Shown one piece after another: positions 41,726-50,965 of a DNA stretch of 64,000 bases. The DNA comes from Jejuia sp047345485. GTDB lineage: Bacteria > Bacteroidota > Bacteroidia > Flavobacteriales > Flavobacteriaceae. The stretch covers positions 62,001 through 126,000 of the forward strand of contig NZ_JBLFEN010000008.1 of assembly GCF_047345485.1 (NCBI RefSeq). The letters run 5' to 3'. The position numbers and the translations under genes were made by a program. Numbering within the stretch: position 1 is the first letter of the stretch; every line of letters begins with the position of its first letter. The notes beneath the pieces were generated by a model. That model was not told the origin of the DNA and searched no databases. It worked only from the letters and a program-made list of their open reading frames with translations.

Positions 41726-43690
41726 TTAATCTACATTGTCATGTAAAAAAGAATTATTTGTTCTAATTTGAATATCATCATTATCATCTAAACCAACACT
41801 AGTTCTGGAAATATCTGTTTCAGAAGAATGTTTAGCTTCCTCTAAATTTACACCTTGACGTTTATATGCTGGCACTTTTTCGATATCATCAATTTTAGCT
41901 GTATTAAATTTATAATTAAAGTCCTTCATCTTACGTCTACGTTCTGCTGTACGCTGTTTTAGTATTTCAGAAATTGGCAACTCGGTATCTTCAACATCTT
42001 CATCTATTTCTTCTTCAACAGTCGTTTCTTGCAATACTTTCTTTTCAAAAACAATATCCTCTTGAATCTCTTCTGCTACTTCTTTAGCTGTTACTTGTGC
42101 TTGGTTCATTGAAGATTCTGCTTCAATATAATCATCTAAAGCATAACGTATATCGTTTCCGTCTTCATTAGTTTCGGTAACTGTTATTAACTCTACATGA
42201 TCGTTTACGGGTATAGCATTTATTTCCTCTTCATCAAGACTATACGTAACTGTATCCGCAGCTGTTGGTTCTTCTTCATTTTTTGTAGATAATGGCAAAT
42301 CAAAAGTTAACGTTATTTGCTGTTCATCTTCATCTTGTTCAAAAACGTCTTCCTCAACTTCCATTGTTGTTATTGGTTTAATGATAAAATCATCTTCTTC
42401 AATAACTGTATTTGCCTCCTCGTAAACTACGTCAATATTTTTTATTAATTCTGAAGTTGGTATCAAAGTGAAATCTTTTGGTGCATCACTAGGTTTTGGC
42501 TTTTCAACTACAACTTTTTCTGCCGAAGTAATTTCCTCTTCAACTTCATCTATATCTAAAGTATGCCTAACTACAGGGGCTGCTTCTTTTTTCTCTAGTT
42601 CTACTATTGGTGCAATAATTACAGGTTCTTTATCTTTCTTTTCAGCATCATCTTCTAAAGCATGAACAACCTTTTTAGTTTCAGTATTTGAAATTTCATC
42701 TTGTTGTTCAATATTAAATCCTGTAGCAATAATGGTTACAGAAATTGATTCTTGTAAAGTTTCATCTTCACCAACACCCATAATAATATTTGCACCATGG
42801 CCAGCTTCATTTTGAATATGATCATTAATTTCTCCAATCTCATCAATAGTAATTTCTTGTTCACCAGAAACAATAAGAAGCAATACATTTTTAGCTCCTG
42901 TAATTTTATTATCATTTAATAATGGGGAATCTAAAGCTTTACGAATAGCATCCTGCGCTCTATCTTCACCAGAGGCTATAGATGAACCCATAATAGCAGT
43001 ACCACTATTACTTAAAACCGTTTTGGCATCTCGTAAATCTATATTTTGTGTGTAGTGATGTGTAATAACCTCAGCTATTCCGCGAGCAGCAGTAGATAGC
43101 ACTTCATCAGCTTTAGAAAACCCAGCTTTAAACCCTAAATTTCCGTATACTTCACGAAGCTTATTATTATTAATTACAATTAAAGAATCTACAACATTTC
43201 TTAACTTCTCAATACCTTTTTGAGATTGCTCTAAACGCATTTTTCCTTCAAACTGAAAAGGCATGGTTACAATACCTACAGTTAAGATATCTTTATCCTT
43301 TGCCATTTTAGCAATTATAGGTGCTGCACCTGTACCAGTACCACCACCCATGCCTGCTGTAATAAATACCATTTTGGTATTTGTATCAAGCATTTGAGAG
43401 ATATCATCAAAACTCTCTACTGCAGATTGCTCTCCAATATCTGGATTTGCACCAGCTCCTAAACCTTCGGTTAAATTTAAACCTAACTGAATTTTATTAG
43501 GTACTCCACTATTTTGTAAGGCTTGTGCATCAGTATTACAGATATAAAAATCTACACCTTTTATACCCTGTTGAAACATGTGATTAATAGCATTGCTACC
43601 GCCACCGCCAACACCGATAACTTTTATGACATTAGATTGATTTTTGGGTAAATCAAATGCAATACTTTCGAATTCGTTTTTGCTGCTCAT
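41726..43690 (-). CDS. ftsZ: Cell division protein FtsZ with long acidic C-terminal region
   Basis: FtsZ is the GTPase that polymerises into the division ring. The GTPase domain (about 15-335) has VGGGGSNAINHM, the tubulin signature GMGGGTGTGAAP, and NNNKL/NSGTAIMGSS loops. It is 654 residues, far longer than the roughly 380 of E. coli. The extra part is a disordered linker of about 260 residues very rich in Glu, Asp, Thr and Val. The FtsA-binding-type peptide (KVPAYKRQGVNL) lies about 45 residues before the end instead of at the terminus. It is the last gene of the dcw cluster. Confidence 0.97.
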   Translation of the reverse strand: MSSKNEFESIAFDLPKNQSNVIKVIGVGGGGSNAINHMFQQGIKGVDFYICNTDAQALQNSGVPNKIQLGLNLTEGLGAGANPDIGEQSAVESFDDISQMLDTNTKMVFITAGMGGGTGTGAAPIIAKMAKDKDILTVGIVTMPFQFEGKMRLEQSQKGIEKLRNVVDSLIVINNNKLREVYGNLGFKAGFSKADEVLSTAARGIAEVITHHYTQNIDLRDAKTVLSNSGTAIMGSSIASGEDRAQDAIRKALDSPLLNDNKITGAKNVLLLIVSGEQEITIDEIGEINDHIQNEAGHGANIIMGVGEDETLQESISVTIIATGFNIEQQDEISNTETKKVVHALEDDAEKKDKEPVIIAPIVELEKKEAAPVVRHTLDIDEVEEEITSAEKVVVEKPKPSDAPKDFTLIPTSELIKNIDVVYEEANTVIEEDDFIIKPITTMEVEEDVFEQDEDEQQITLTFDLPLSTKNEEEPTAADTVTYSLDEEEINAIPVNDHVELITVTETNEDGNDIRYALDDYIEAESSMNQAQVTAKEVAEEIQEDIVFEKKVLQETTVEEEIDEDVEDTELPISEILKQRTAERRRKMKDFNYKFNTAKIDDIEKVPAYKRQGVNLEEAKHSSETDISRTSVGLDDNDDIQIRTNNSFLHDNVD

Positions 43691-43748
43691 AAATTCTTGT
43701 TTTCTGGGGTTCTAAATATTATTTTTTGATCAATGGTTTATTCTAATA

Positions 43749-45068
43749 CTATTCTGCGTTATCTAAAAAATCTTTAACGCGTTCGGTTAACTTATCTAAA
43801 AATGATTTACGCTCTTTCAATGGCTTTTCAATCTTTTCTTCGCTAATGGTTTCATCTTTAATTTGCTCTTCGTAAACTTCTTGTTCTGCTGCTTCTACTT
43901 TAATGCGCTCTTTACGCTTTAATCCATCAAGCACCAAACCAACAGCTGTTGCATACAAAGGACTGGTAATATCAGCATCACTATCGCCAGCTAAATGCTC
44001 ATTAGGATAGCCTATTCTAGTATCCATCCCTGTAATATATTCTACCAACTGCTTTAAATGTTTTAACTGGCTACCACCACCAGTTAATACAATACCTGCA
44101 ATTAGTTTTTTCTTCTGCTCTTCATGCCCATAATTTTTAATCTCAGCAAAAACTTGTTCAACAATTTCAACCACACGAGCATGAATAATTCTTGAGAGAT
44201 TTTTTAAAGTGATTTCTTTAGGCTCTCGTCCTCGTAATCCAGGAATAGATACAATCTCATTCTCTTTATTTTCACCAGGCCACGCAGAACCAAATTTTAT
44301 TTTCAAGAGTTCTGCTTGTTTTTCTATAATAGAACACCCTTCTTTAATATCTTCTGTAATAACATTCCCTCCAAATGGTATAACCGCTGTGTGACGAATA
44401 ATACCATCTCTAAATATGGCTAAATCTGTCGTACCACCTCCTATATCAATTAACGCAACGCCTGCTTCTTTTTCTTCTTGACTCAAAACTGCATTTGCCG
44501 ATGCCAAAGGCTCTAAAGTGATACCTTCTAGATTTAAACCTGAACTTTGCACACAACGCCCTATATTTCGAATTGAAGATACTTGCCCAACAACCACATG
44601 GAAATTTGCTTCTAAGCGGCCACCATACATGCCAATAGGTTCTTTAACCTCGGCTTGACCATCCACTTTAAACTCTTGTGGTAATACGTGTATAATTTCT
44701 TCACCTGGAAGCATTACTAGCTTATGGACTTGATTTATTAATCTATCAATATCATCTTCATCTATTACGGTTTCAGAATTTGGTCTTGTTATATAATCAC
44801 TGTGCTGTAAACTGCGAATGTGTTGACCTGCAATACCTACTGTAACTTCTTCAATCTTTAATTCTGCTGTAGCTTCAGCCTCCTGAACAGCCTGTTGAAT
44901 AGATTGTATAGTTTGTGTAATATTATTAACGACACCACGGTGTACCCCTAAACTTTTAGATTTACCAATACCTAAAATCTCAAGTTTGCCGTATTCGTTT
45001 TTACGACCAATCATCGCCACTATTTTTGTGGTTCCAATATCTAAACCTACTGATAAATTATGCTCCAT
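43749..45068 (-). CDS. ftsA: Cell division protein FtsA
   Basis: FtsA is the actin-like ATPase that tethers FtsZ to the membrane. The 439-residue protein shows SVGLDIGTTKIVAMIGR (phosphate 1), the 1C subdomain (about 85-165), ALIDIGGGTTDLAIF (phosphate 2) and IVLTGGGSQLKHL (adenosine motif). The C-terminal FLDKLTERVKDFLDNAE is an amphipathic membrane-targeting helix. It starts 3 bp after ftsQ ends. Confidence 0.96.
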   Translation of the reverse strand: MEHNLSVGLDIGTTKIVAMIGRKNEYGKLEILGIGKSKSLGVHRGVVNNITQTIQSIQQAVQEAEATAELKIEEVTVGIAGQHIRSLQHSDYITRPNSETVIDEDDIDRLINQVHKLVMLPGEEIIHVLPQEFKVDGQAEVKEPIGMYGGRLEANFHVVVGQVSSIRNIGRCVQSSGLNLEGITLEPLASANAVLSQEEKEAGVALIDIGGGTTDLAIFRDGIIRHTAVIPFGGNVITEDIKEGCSIIEKQAELLKIKFGSAWPGENKENEIVSIPGLRGREPKEITLKNLSRIIHARVVEIVEQVFAEIKNYGHEEQKKKLIAGIVLTGGGSQLKHLKQLVEYITGMDTRIGYPNEHLAGDSDADITSPLYATAVGLVLDGLKRKERIKVEAAEQEVYEEQIKDETISEEKIEKPLKERKSFLDKLTERVKDFLDNAE

Positions 45069-45071
45069 GTT

Positions 45072-45791
45072 TTAAGTTTTGGTACACACTACTTGGTTAT
45101 CAAATTGCAAATTCACTTTGCTGTATATATTTAATGTCTTTTCTTTTAAGCTTTTTTTATAAAAAGCCTTTAAGTTATTTATTTTCTTATCTAAAAACTC
45201 TAAACCGCCAAGGTTTACAATAAAATCACATTTTCTTAGTCTTAAAGCTAATGCACCGTTTGCGCTTTGATTAATCTCTACAACATGATGTTTTAAAAAA
45301 TCATCCCTTTCTACCATTTGGGCAACTTTAAAAACACGTTGTAAATTATTTTTTTCAACATAACCAGTAACTAGAGGCACTCGCGCAGTGTAATTAGATG
45401 ATAATGGCATATAATTACCCGCATCATCTATATAATAAGATGCGTTAGTACTTACTCTTGCAATAGGTGTTTTTTGTTCAACTTCTGCACTAAGCATCCC
45501 ATTTACAGCAACATACACCTCTGCCGATTTTATCATGGGGTTAGAATTCAGGGCGATTTCTAATCTATTCAAATCTAAAGTTTCTTTAGCCTTATTTTTA
45601 ACGCCTTCTTGATTTTGTATTAACAATTTACTAACAGTTTCATGTGAGATAAAAAGATTGTTTTTACCTAAAAAAGAAATATTAGGTTTTGATGTTGTTC
45701 TTACATTATTTTTAACTGTAGCAAAAGCATACAAAAACACCACTACTGCTAATAAACCAATCATTTTTATGTAATTCCAATTAACTCGCAA
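45072..45791 (-). CDS. ftsQ: Cell division protein FtsQ
   Basis: The 239-residue bitopic divisome protein has a short cytoplasmic N-terminus, a membrane helix at about 9-25 (MIGLLAVVVFLYAFAT), a POTRA-like region and a periplasmic beta domain (IKSAEVYVAVNGMLSAEVEQKTPIARV, YYIDDAGNYMPLS, LVTGYV). It is divergent in sequence, as usual in Bacteroidota, so the call rests on topology, the EVEQKTPIARV-type strand and its place between murC and ftsA. It overlaps murC by 11 bp. Confidence 0.9.
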   Translation of the reverse strand: MRVNWNYIKMIGLLAVVVFLYAFATVKNNVRTTSKPNISFLGKNNLFISHETVSKLLIQNQEGVKNKAKETLDLNRLEIALNSNPMIKSAEVYVAVNGMLSAEVEQKTPIARVSTNASYYIDDAGNYMPLSSNYTARVPLVTGYVEKNNLQRVFKVAQMVERDDFLKHHVVEINQSANGALALRLRKCDFIVNLGGLEFLDKKINNLKAFYKKSLKEKTLNIYSKVNLQFDNQVVCTKT

Positions 45792-47133
45792 CGCTTAATT
45801 TGTTTTTAATATGTTTTACCTCTTCCCCTATGTCTCCAGCACCAAGAGTTAAAATAACTTCTGCTGTACTTTTATATATTTCTGAAACAAGATCCCGTTT
45901 ACCTACTAGTTTCTTGTTAGTGTTTTTTATTTTATTTAGCAACCAATTTGAGGTTACACCCTCAATAGGTAATTCTCTCGCTGGATATATATCTAGTAAT
46001 AACACTTCATCAAATTTTGATAAACTTTCTGCAAAATCATTAATAAAATCTCTTGTTCTAGTATACAAATGGGGTTGAAAAATAGCCAGTACTCTTTTTT
46101 TAGGATACATCTCTCTTACAGCACCATGTACTGCATTAATTTCTTCTGGATGATGCGCATAATCATCAATAAAAACCAAACTATCTGTTTTAATTTGGTA
46201 TGTAAATCTGCGCTTTACACCTTTATATGAAGCTAATGCACTTATTAATGTATTAGCAGTCACCCCATATTCAATAGCCATAGCCATTGCTATTAACGCA
46301 TTAGATAAATTATGTCTTCCTGGGAGATTAAACTTCAAGTCTATTAAAATGGTATCTGGTGTTTTAATATCAAACACATAAGCACCATTTTCAATTTTAA
46401 TATTTTGAACAGCATAATCTGCATCATCTTCAATGCCATAAGTTATTCCCTGTAAAGGCAATCCGTTTTTGACAAACAACTTACCATTAGGTTTTATTTT
46501 TTTTGAAAAATCTTCAAATGATTTTTTTAAGGCTGAAGCATCACCATATATATCCAAATGATCTGCATCCATTGAAGTGATACAAGCCAAATCTGGAGAC
46601 AATGTTAAAAACGATCTATCAAACTCATCCGCTTCAACTACCGAAACATCATCACCATTTAAGATAAGATTAGAATTATAGTTTTCACTAATACCTCCTA
46701 AAAAAGCAGTTAACTTAACATTACTTTGATACAATAAATGTCCTAATATACTAGTTGTCGTTGTTTTACCGTGTGTACCTGCAACTGCTAAACAAAAGGT
46801 GTTTTCTGTAATTAAACCTAATATTTTTGAACGCTTCATAACGTTAAAACCATTAGATTTAAAATAGTTTAACTGTACTTGTGTTTTAGGTATTGCAGGT
46901 GTATACACTACCAATGTGGTGCTTTTATTTTTATATAGGTCGTCTACACCATCAACATTGTCTTTAAAATGAACAGATATCCCTAAATTCTCAAGAGTTT
47001 TGGTGATTTCAGAAGGTGTTTTATCGTAACCTGAAACGGCTTTACCTATAGATTTAAAATACCGTGCCAATGCACTCATACCGATACCACCTATACCAAT
47101 AAAAAATACGTTATGTACACTATCTAAATTCAT
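45781..47133 (-). CDS. murC: UDP-N-acetylmuramate-L-alanine ligase
   Basis: MurC adds L-Ala to UDP-MurNAc, the first peptide step of peptidoglycan synthesis. The 450-residue protein has the N-terminal Rossmann-like motif FFIGIGGIGMSALARYF, the ATP site VAGTHGKTTTTSILG, EADEFDRSFL, and the C-terminal YAHHPEEINAV with FQPHLYTRTRDF. It overlaps murG by 4 bp. Confidence 0.97.
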   Translation of the reverse strand: MNLDSVHNVFFIGIGGIGMSALARYFKSIGKAVSGYDKTPSEITKTLENLGISVHFKDNVDGVDDLYKNKSTTLVVYTPAIPKTQVQLNYFKSNGFNVMKRSKILGLITENTFCLAVAGTHGKTTTTSILGHLLYQSNVKLTAFLGGISENYNSNLILNGDDVSVVEADEFDRSFLTLSPDLACITSMDADHLDIYGDASALKKSFEDFSKKIKPNGKLFVKNGLPLQGITYGIEDDADYAVQNIKIENGAYVFDIKTPDTILIDLKFNLPGRHNLSNALIAMAMAIEYGVTANTLISALASYKGVKRRFTYQIKTDSLVFIDDYAHHPEEINAVHGAVREMYPKKRVLAIFQPHLYTRTRDFINDFAESLSKFDEVLLLDIYPARELPIEGVTSNWLLNKIKNTNKKLVGKRDLVSEIYKSTAEVILTLGAGDIGEEVKHIKNKLSVAS

Positions 47134-48233
47134 CTATTTAGTAATTTTTCTACTTCATCAACGATATCATTCGTTGCATTTATTAAAGCTAATTTTTTAA
47201 TGTTTTTTCCTAATTGTAATTGCCTTACAGCATCAGATTTAAGTCTTGAAAACTTATTTTCGAAATCTGCATTTAGCTCATCTTCCTTTATCAACAATGC
47301 AGCATCGTGATTAACAATCGCCATAGCGTTTTTAGTTTGATGATCTTCTGCTACATTTGGCGACGGAATAAATATCACTGGTTTTCCAACTATACATAAT
47401 TCTGAAACAGAACTTGCTCCTGCTCTTGAAATAATAATATCTGCTGCAGCATACGCTAAGTCCATTCTATTTAAAAATTTATGAACCTGAATACCTTTAG
47501 AATTACCATACAGTTTATATTGCTGATAATAGAACTTGCCACATTGCCAAATAACCTCTAGATTTTGAGTATCAAAAAAATCTAACTCTTTTTCGATTAA
47601 TTCGTTAATACGTCTCGACCCTAAACTTCCACCCAAAACCAAAAGTGTTATTTTACTAGGTGTAAGATTGAAAAAGGTTTTACCTTCTTCGGTTTTTCCA
47701 TCTACACTTAATAAATCTTGTCTTACAGGGTTGCCTGTGATCTTAATTTTATCCTTCGGAAAAAAACGCTCTAAACCTTCATAAGCCACACAAATTTTTT
47801 GTGCTTTTTTAGATAGTAATTTATTTGTAATCCCAGGATAAGAATTTTGTTCTTGTAATATTGCAGGCACGTTATTAGATACTGCCATTTGCAACAATGG
47901 CCCACTTGCAAAACCTCCTGTACCAATAGCTACATCTGGTTTAAACGACTTTACAATACGTTGCGCTTTCCAAAGACTACTTATTAGTTTAAATGGAAAT
48001 ATCAAATTCTTTGGCGTTAATTGCCTTTGAATACCAGAAATCCACAATCCTTTTATATTGTATCCAGCCTGTGGCACCTTTTCCATTTCCATTCTATCCT
48101 TAGCTCCTACAAACAAAAACTCAGATTCTGGATATCTACTTTTTAATTCGTTAGCAATAGCAATAGCTGGGTAAATATGACCACCTGTGCCACCTCCCGA
48201 TAAAATAATTTTATAGTGCTTATTACTTAACAT
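47130..48233 (-). CDS. murG: UDP-GlcNAc:lipid I N-acetylglucosaminyltransferase
   Basis: MurG converts lipid I to lipid II at the cytoplasmic membrane face. The 367-residue GT-B protein has the N-terminal GGGTGGHIYPAIAIANEL, GTGGFASGPLLQMA, LQEQNSYPG and the C-terminal donor site ADIIISRAGASSVSEL, PVIFIPSPNVAEDHQTKNA. Length is normal. It directly abuts ftsW. Confidence 0.97.
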   Translation of the reverse strand: MLSNKHYKIILSGGGTGGHIYPAIAIANELKSRYPESEFLFVGAKDRMEMEKVPQAGYNIKGLWISGIQRQLTPKNLIFPFKLISSLWKAQRIVKSFKPDVAIGTGGFASGPLLQMAVSNNVPAILQEQNSYPGITNKLLSKKAQKICVAYEGLERFFPKDKIKITGNPVRQDLLSVDGKTEEGKTFFNLTPSKITLLVLGGSLGSRRINELIEKELDFFDTQNLEVIWQCGKFYYQQYKLYGNSKGIQVHKFLNRMDLAYAAADIIISRAGASSVSELCIVGKPVIFIPSPNVAEDHQTKNAMAIVNHDAALLIKEDELNADFENKFSRLKSDAVRQLQLGKNIKKLALINATNDIVDEVEKLLNR

Positions 48234-49421
48234 TTATAGTGCTTCTGAAAGTATTTCTAATGGGTTATCTTCGTTTATTTCTTGTTCCTTTATTTCTTCT
48301 CGTCTGGCGCTAACACTTAATATAATACCAATTGCAAGACAAGTCATCCAGATTGATGTACCCCCACTACTAATTAATGGTAAAGTTTGCCCCGTAACTG
48401 GAAACAACTCTACCGCCACCGCCATATTTATTAAAGCTTGAAAAATTATAGGCAAACCAACTCCTAGAACTAACAGTTTTCCGAAAATGGTATCAGATTT
48501 TTGAGCTACAATAATCACTCTAAAGAGTAACCATAAATACAATAGCATGATGAAAAATCCACCAATTAATCCATATTCTTCTATAATAATTGCAAAAATA
48601 AAATCGGAAGAGGATTGCGGCAAGAAGTTTTTTTGAATACTTTTTCCTGGACCAACACCCTTAATCTTACCTGATGCTATGGCTATTTTAGCCTTTTCTA
48701 TCTGGTAATCTGCTTCAGTATCTTCTCCATTCCAGTAATTTTTTATTCTGTTCTCCCAAGTATTTACTTTTATTTTTAAAGGCCCGTTAGTCATTTTTGC
48801 TACCAAAACAAAAAACGTTAAGGCCACTAAACCCGAACCTAATATGATGGCTAAATACTTTATAGGATAACCGCCTAAAAACACCAACACTAAAACCATG
48901 GTAAATATAATTGCCGTGGTTGAAAAGTTAGAAGGTAAAATTAATGCTAGCACTAAAAACACAGGAAGCCATAACGGTAAAATAGACGACTTAAATGTTA
49001 TTATCTTATCCTTCATTTTAGATAAATATCGAGCTACATATACCATTAAAACTACTGAAGCTAACGTAGATGTTTGAAAAGACATACCTCCAAATTTTAT
49101 CCACCTACTCGCACTTGCACCTTCAACAGTAGTTCCTTGTAAAATGGTGATGGTGAGTAATACCAAAACAATAGGAATCATTACCAACGACAACCCTCTA
49201 AAATAACGATAAGGGATTTTATGCACACCATACATTATGGAAAATCCGAGTAATAAATGCACAAAATGTTTAATAAAAAAAGCAAAGGTATTACTACCAC
49301 CACCTCTATAAGCCAAATTACTCGCAGCACTGTAAACTGGTAAAAATGATAAAATAGCTAATAGCGCTACAATAGCCCAAATTAAACGATCTCCTTTTAT
49401 GTTTTTAAATATCTGTTGCAT
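48234..49421 (-). CDS. ftsW: Lipid II polymerase/division protein FtsW (SEDS family)
   Basis: FtsW polymerises lipid II glycan strands at the septum with its partner PBP. It has about ten membrane helices, the SEDS marks SRWIKFGGMSFQTSTLA, a large periplasmic loop with GVGPGKSIQKNFLPQSSSDFIFAIIIEEYG, and FPVTGQTLPLISSGGTS. I start at the ATG at 49421 (MQQIFKNIKGD, 395 residues). The ATG at 49442 adds MPARADG, encoded by a small TGCC/GGCA palindrome, and such an extension is not typical of the family. Confidence 0.95.
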   Translation of the reverse strand: MQQIFKNIKGDRLIWAIVALLAILSFLPVYSAASNLAYRGGGSNTFAFFIKHFVHLLLGFSIMYGVHKIPYRYFRGLSLVMIPIVLVLLTITILQGTTVEGASASRWIKFGGMSFQTSTLASVVLMVYVARYLSKMKDKIITFKSSILPLWLPVFLVLALILPSNFSTTAIIFTMVLVLVFLGGYPIKYLAIILGSGLVALTFFVLVAKMTNGPLKIKVNTWENRIKNYWNGEDTEADYQIEKAKIAIASGKIKGVGPGKSIQKNFLPQSSSDFIFAIIIEEYGLIGGFFIMLLYLWLLFRVIIVAQKSDTIFGKLLVLGVGLPIIFQALINMAVAVELFPVTGQTLPLISSGGTSIWMTCLAIGIILSVSARREEIKEQEINEDNPLEILSEAL

Positions 49422-49525
49422 ACCATCTGCCCTTGCAGGCACCTTCTCTAACGGAAGAATTTGTTCTTTTTAATTATATTATTAACTAACATTAGTTTCT
49501 GTATTTCAGGAAAATTAAGATAGAA

Positions 49526-50914
49526 TTACAAATTTCTAACTGCATCTTTAAATTGACGTCCTCTATCCTCGTAGTTCTCAAACAAGTCAAAGCTTGCACA
49601 TGCTGGCGATAACAATACGTTTTCTCCAGCTTCAGCTACTTTATATGCTATCTTTACAGCTTCACTCATAAATTGAGTTTCAATAATAACATCTACCATG
49701 TTACCAAAAGTATTCATGAGTTTTTCATTATCAACTCCTAAACAAATAATTGCTTTTACCTTTTCATTTACAAAAGGAAACAGCTCTCGATAATCGTTTC
49801 CCTTATCTACACCTCCAACAATCCAAACTGTAGGGGCATCCATACTTTCTAAAGCAAAATATGTAGCATTTACATTAGTTGCCTTAGAGTCATTAATGTA
49901 TTGTACTTTATTAATTTTAAGCACTTGCTCCAGCCTATGCTCTACACCTTGGAAATTCTCCAAACTTTCACGTATGGTTTGTTTTCTAATTCTCAACAAA
50001 TGCGCCACAGTAGATGCGGCCATGGCATTCTTGATGTTATGTTTTCCTTCGAGGGTTAAGTTGCGTGTTGGCATAATTAGTTTATCGTTTTCTATCGTTA
50101 GTATTATTTTATTATTTTCAAAATATGCTCCATTTTCAATCTTTTTTACAAGTGAAAAAGGCAATAATGTAGACTGAACTGGATGCTTCTTTAAATGATT
50201 TACAATAACCTCATCGTCAGCATCATAAATCAAATAATCATCAGATGTTTGATTCATTACAATTTTAAATTTCGCTTTCACGTAATCTTCAAATTGATAA
50301 TTATACCTATCTAAATGATCTGGTGTTATATTGGTGATTACTGCTATTTTAGGCTTAAAATCAATCACATCATCTAACTGAAAACTGCTGATTTCTAAAA
50401 CATAGTTTTCATAATTATATTCTAATAATTGTTGCGCAAAACTATCGCCAATATTACCTGCTAAACCCACATTTAAGTCATTTTTTAATAAATGATGTGT
50501 TAGTGTAGCCGTTGTGGTTTTCCCATTACTCCCTGTAATCCCAACTAGTGTTGCGTTACTAAATTTAGAAGCAAATTCAATTTCAGATACTATTGGAATT
50601 TCATGCGCCCTAATACCTTTAATTAAAGGCACCGTTTCTGGAATACCAGGACTTTTCATCACCAAGTCAGCATTTAGAATTTTATCCTCTGTATGCTGCT
50701 CATCTTCCCATTCAATCTCATTATGTATAAGAACTTTTTTGTATGATTCCTTTATTTTTCCTTTATCAGAAACAAAAACATCATAACCTTTTGCTTTCCC
50801 TAAAAGTGCTGTACCTACACCACTTTCTCCTCCTCCTAAAATCACTAAAAAACCACCTCCAACTCCTCCTTTGGAGGAAAGTTGCTCACTCGGTTGCTTT
50901 TCTTTTCTGCTCAA
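49526..50914 (-). CDS. murD: UDP-N-acetylmuramoyl-L-alanine-D-glutamate ligase with unusual N-terminal insert
   Basis: MurD adds D-Glu to UDP-MurNAc-L-Ala. The 462-residue protein has the nucleotide motif LVILGGGESGVGTAL, the ATP site GITGSNGKTTTATLT, ITPDHLDRY, and the C-terminal NDSKATN and LLSPACASFD. About 21 extra residues (SRKEKQPSEQLSSKGGVGGG) precede the point where family members normally begin. They are encoded by sequence with a TCCTCC-TTT-GGAGGA palindrome. A GTG at the LVILGG segment is a possible alternative start. Confidence 0.95.
   Translation of the reverse strand: MSRKEKQPSEQLSSKGGVGGGFLVILGGGESGVGTALLGKAKGYDVFVSDKGKIKESYKKVLIHNEIEWEDEQHTEDKILNADLVMKSPGIPETVPLIKGIRAHEIPIVSEIEFASKFSNATLVGITGSNGKTTTATLTHHLLKNDLNVGLAGNIGDSFAQQLLEYNYENYVLEISSFQLDDVIDFKPKIAVITNITPDHLDRYNYQFEDYVKAKFKIVMNQTSDDYLIYDADDEVIVNHLKKHPVQSTLLPFSLVKKIENGAYFENNKIILTIENDKLIMPTRNLTLEGKHNIKNAMAASTVAHLLRIRKQTIRESLENFQGVEHRLEQVLKINKVQYINDSKATNVNATYFALESMDAPTVWIVGGVDKGNDYRELFPFVNEKVKAIICLGVDNEKLMNTFGNMVDVIIETQFMSEAVKIAYKVAEAGENVLLSPACASFDLFENYEDRGRQFKDAVRNL
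50864..50878. repeat. Palindrome inside the murD 5' end
   Basis: TCCTCC-TTT-GGAGGA, a 6-bp stem with a 3-base centre, codes in frame for part of SSKGGVG in the N-terminal extension of MurD. A second hairpin (ATTCCCT-6 nt-AGGGAAT) lies close by at 50936-50955 in the 51-bp gap between mraY and murD. Confidence 0.55.
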
Positions 50915-50965
50915 TTACTTTTACTTTTTATTGAGATTCCCTTCTTCGAGGGAATAACAAACTTG

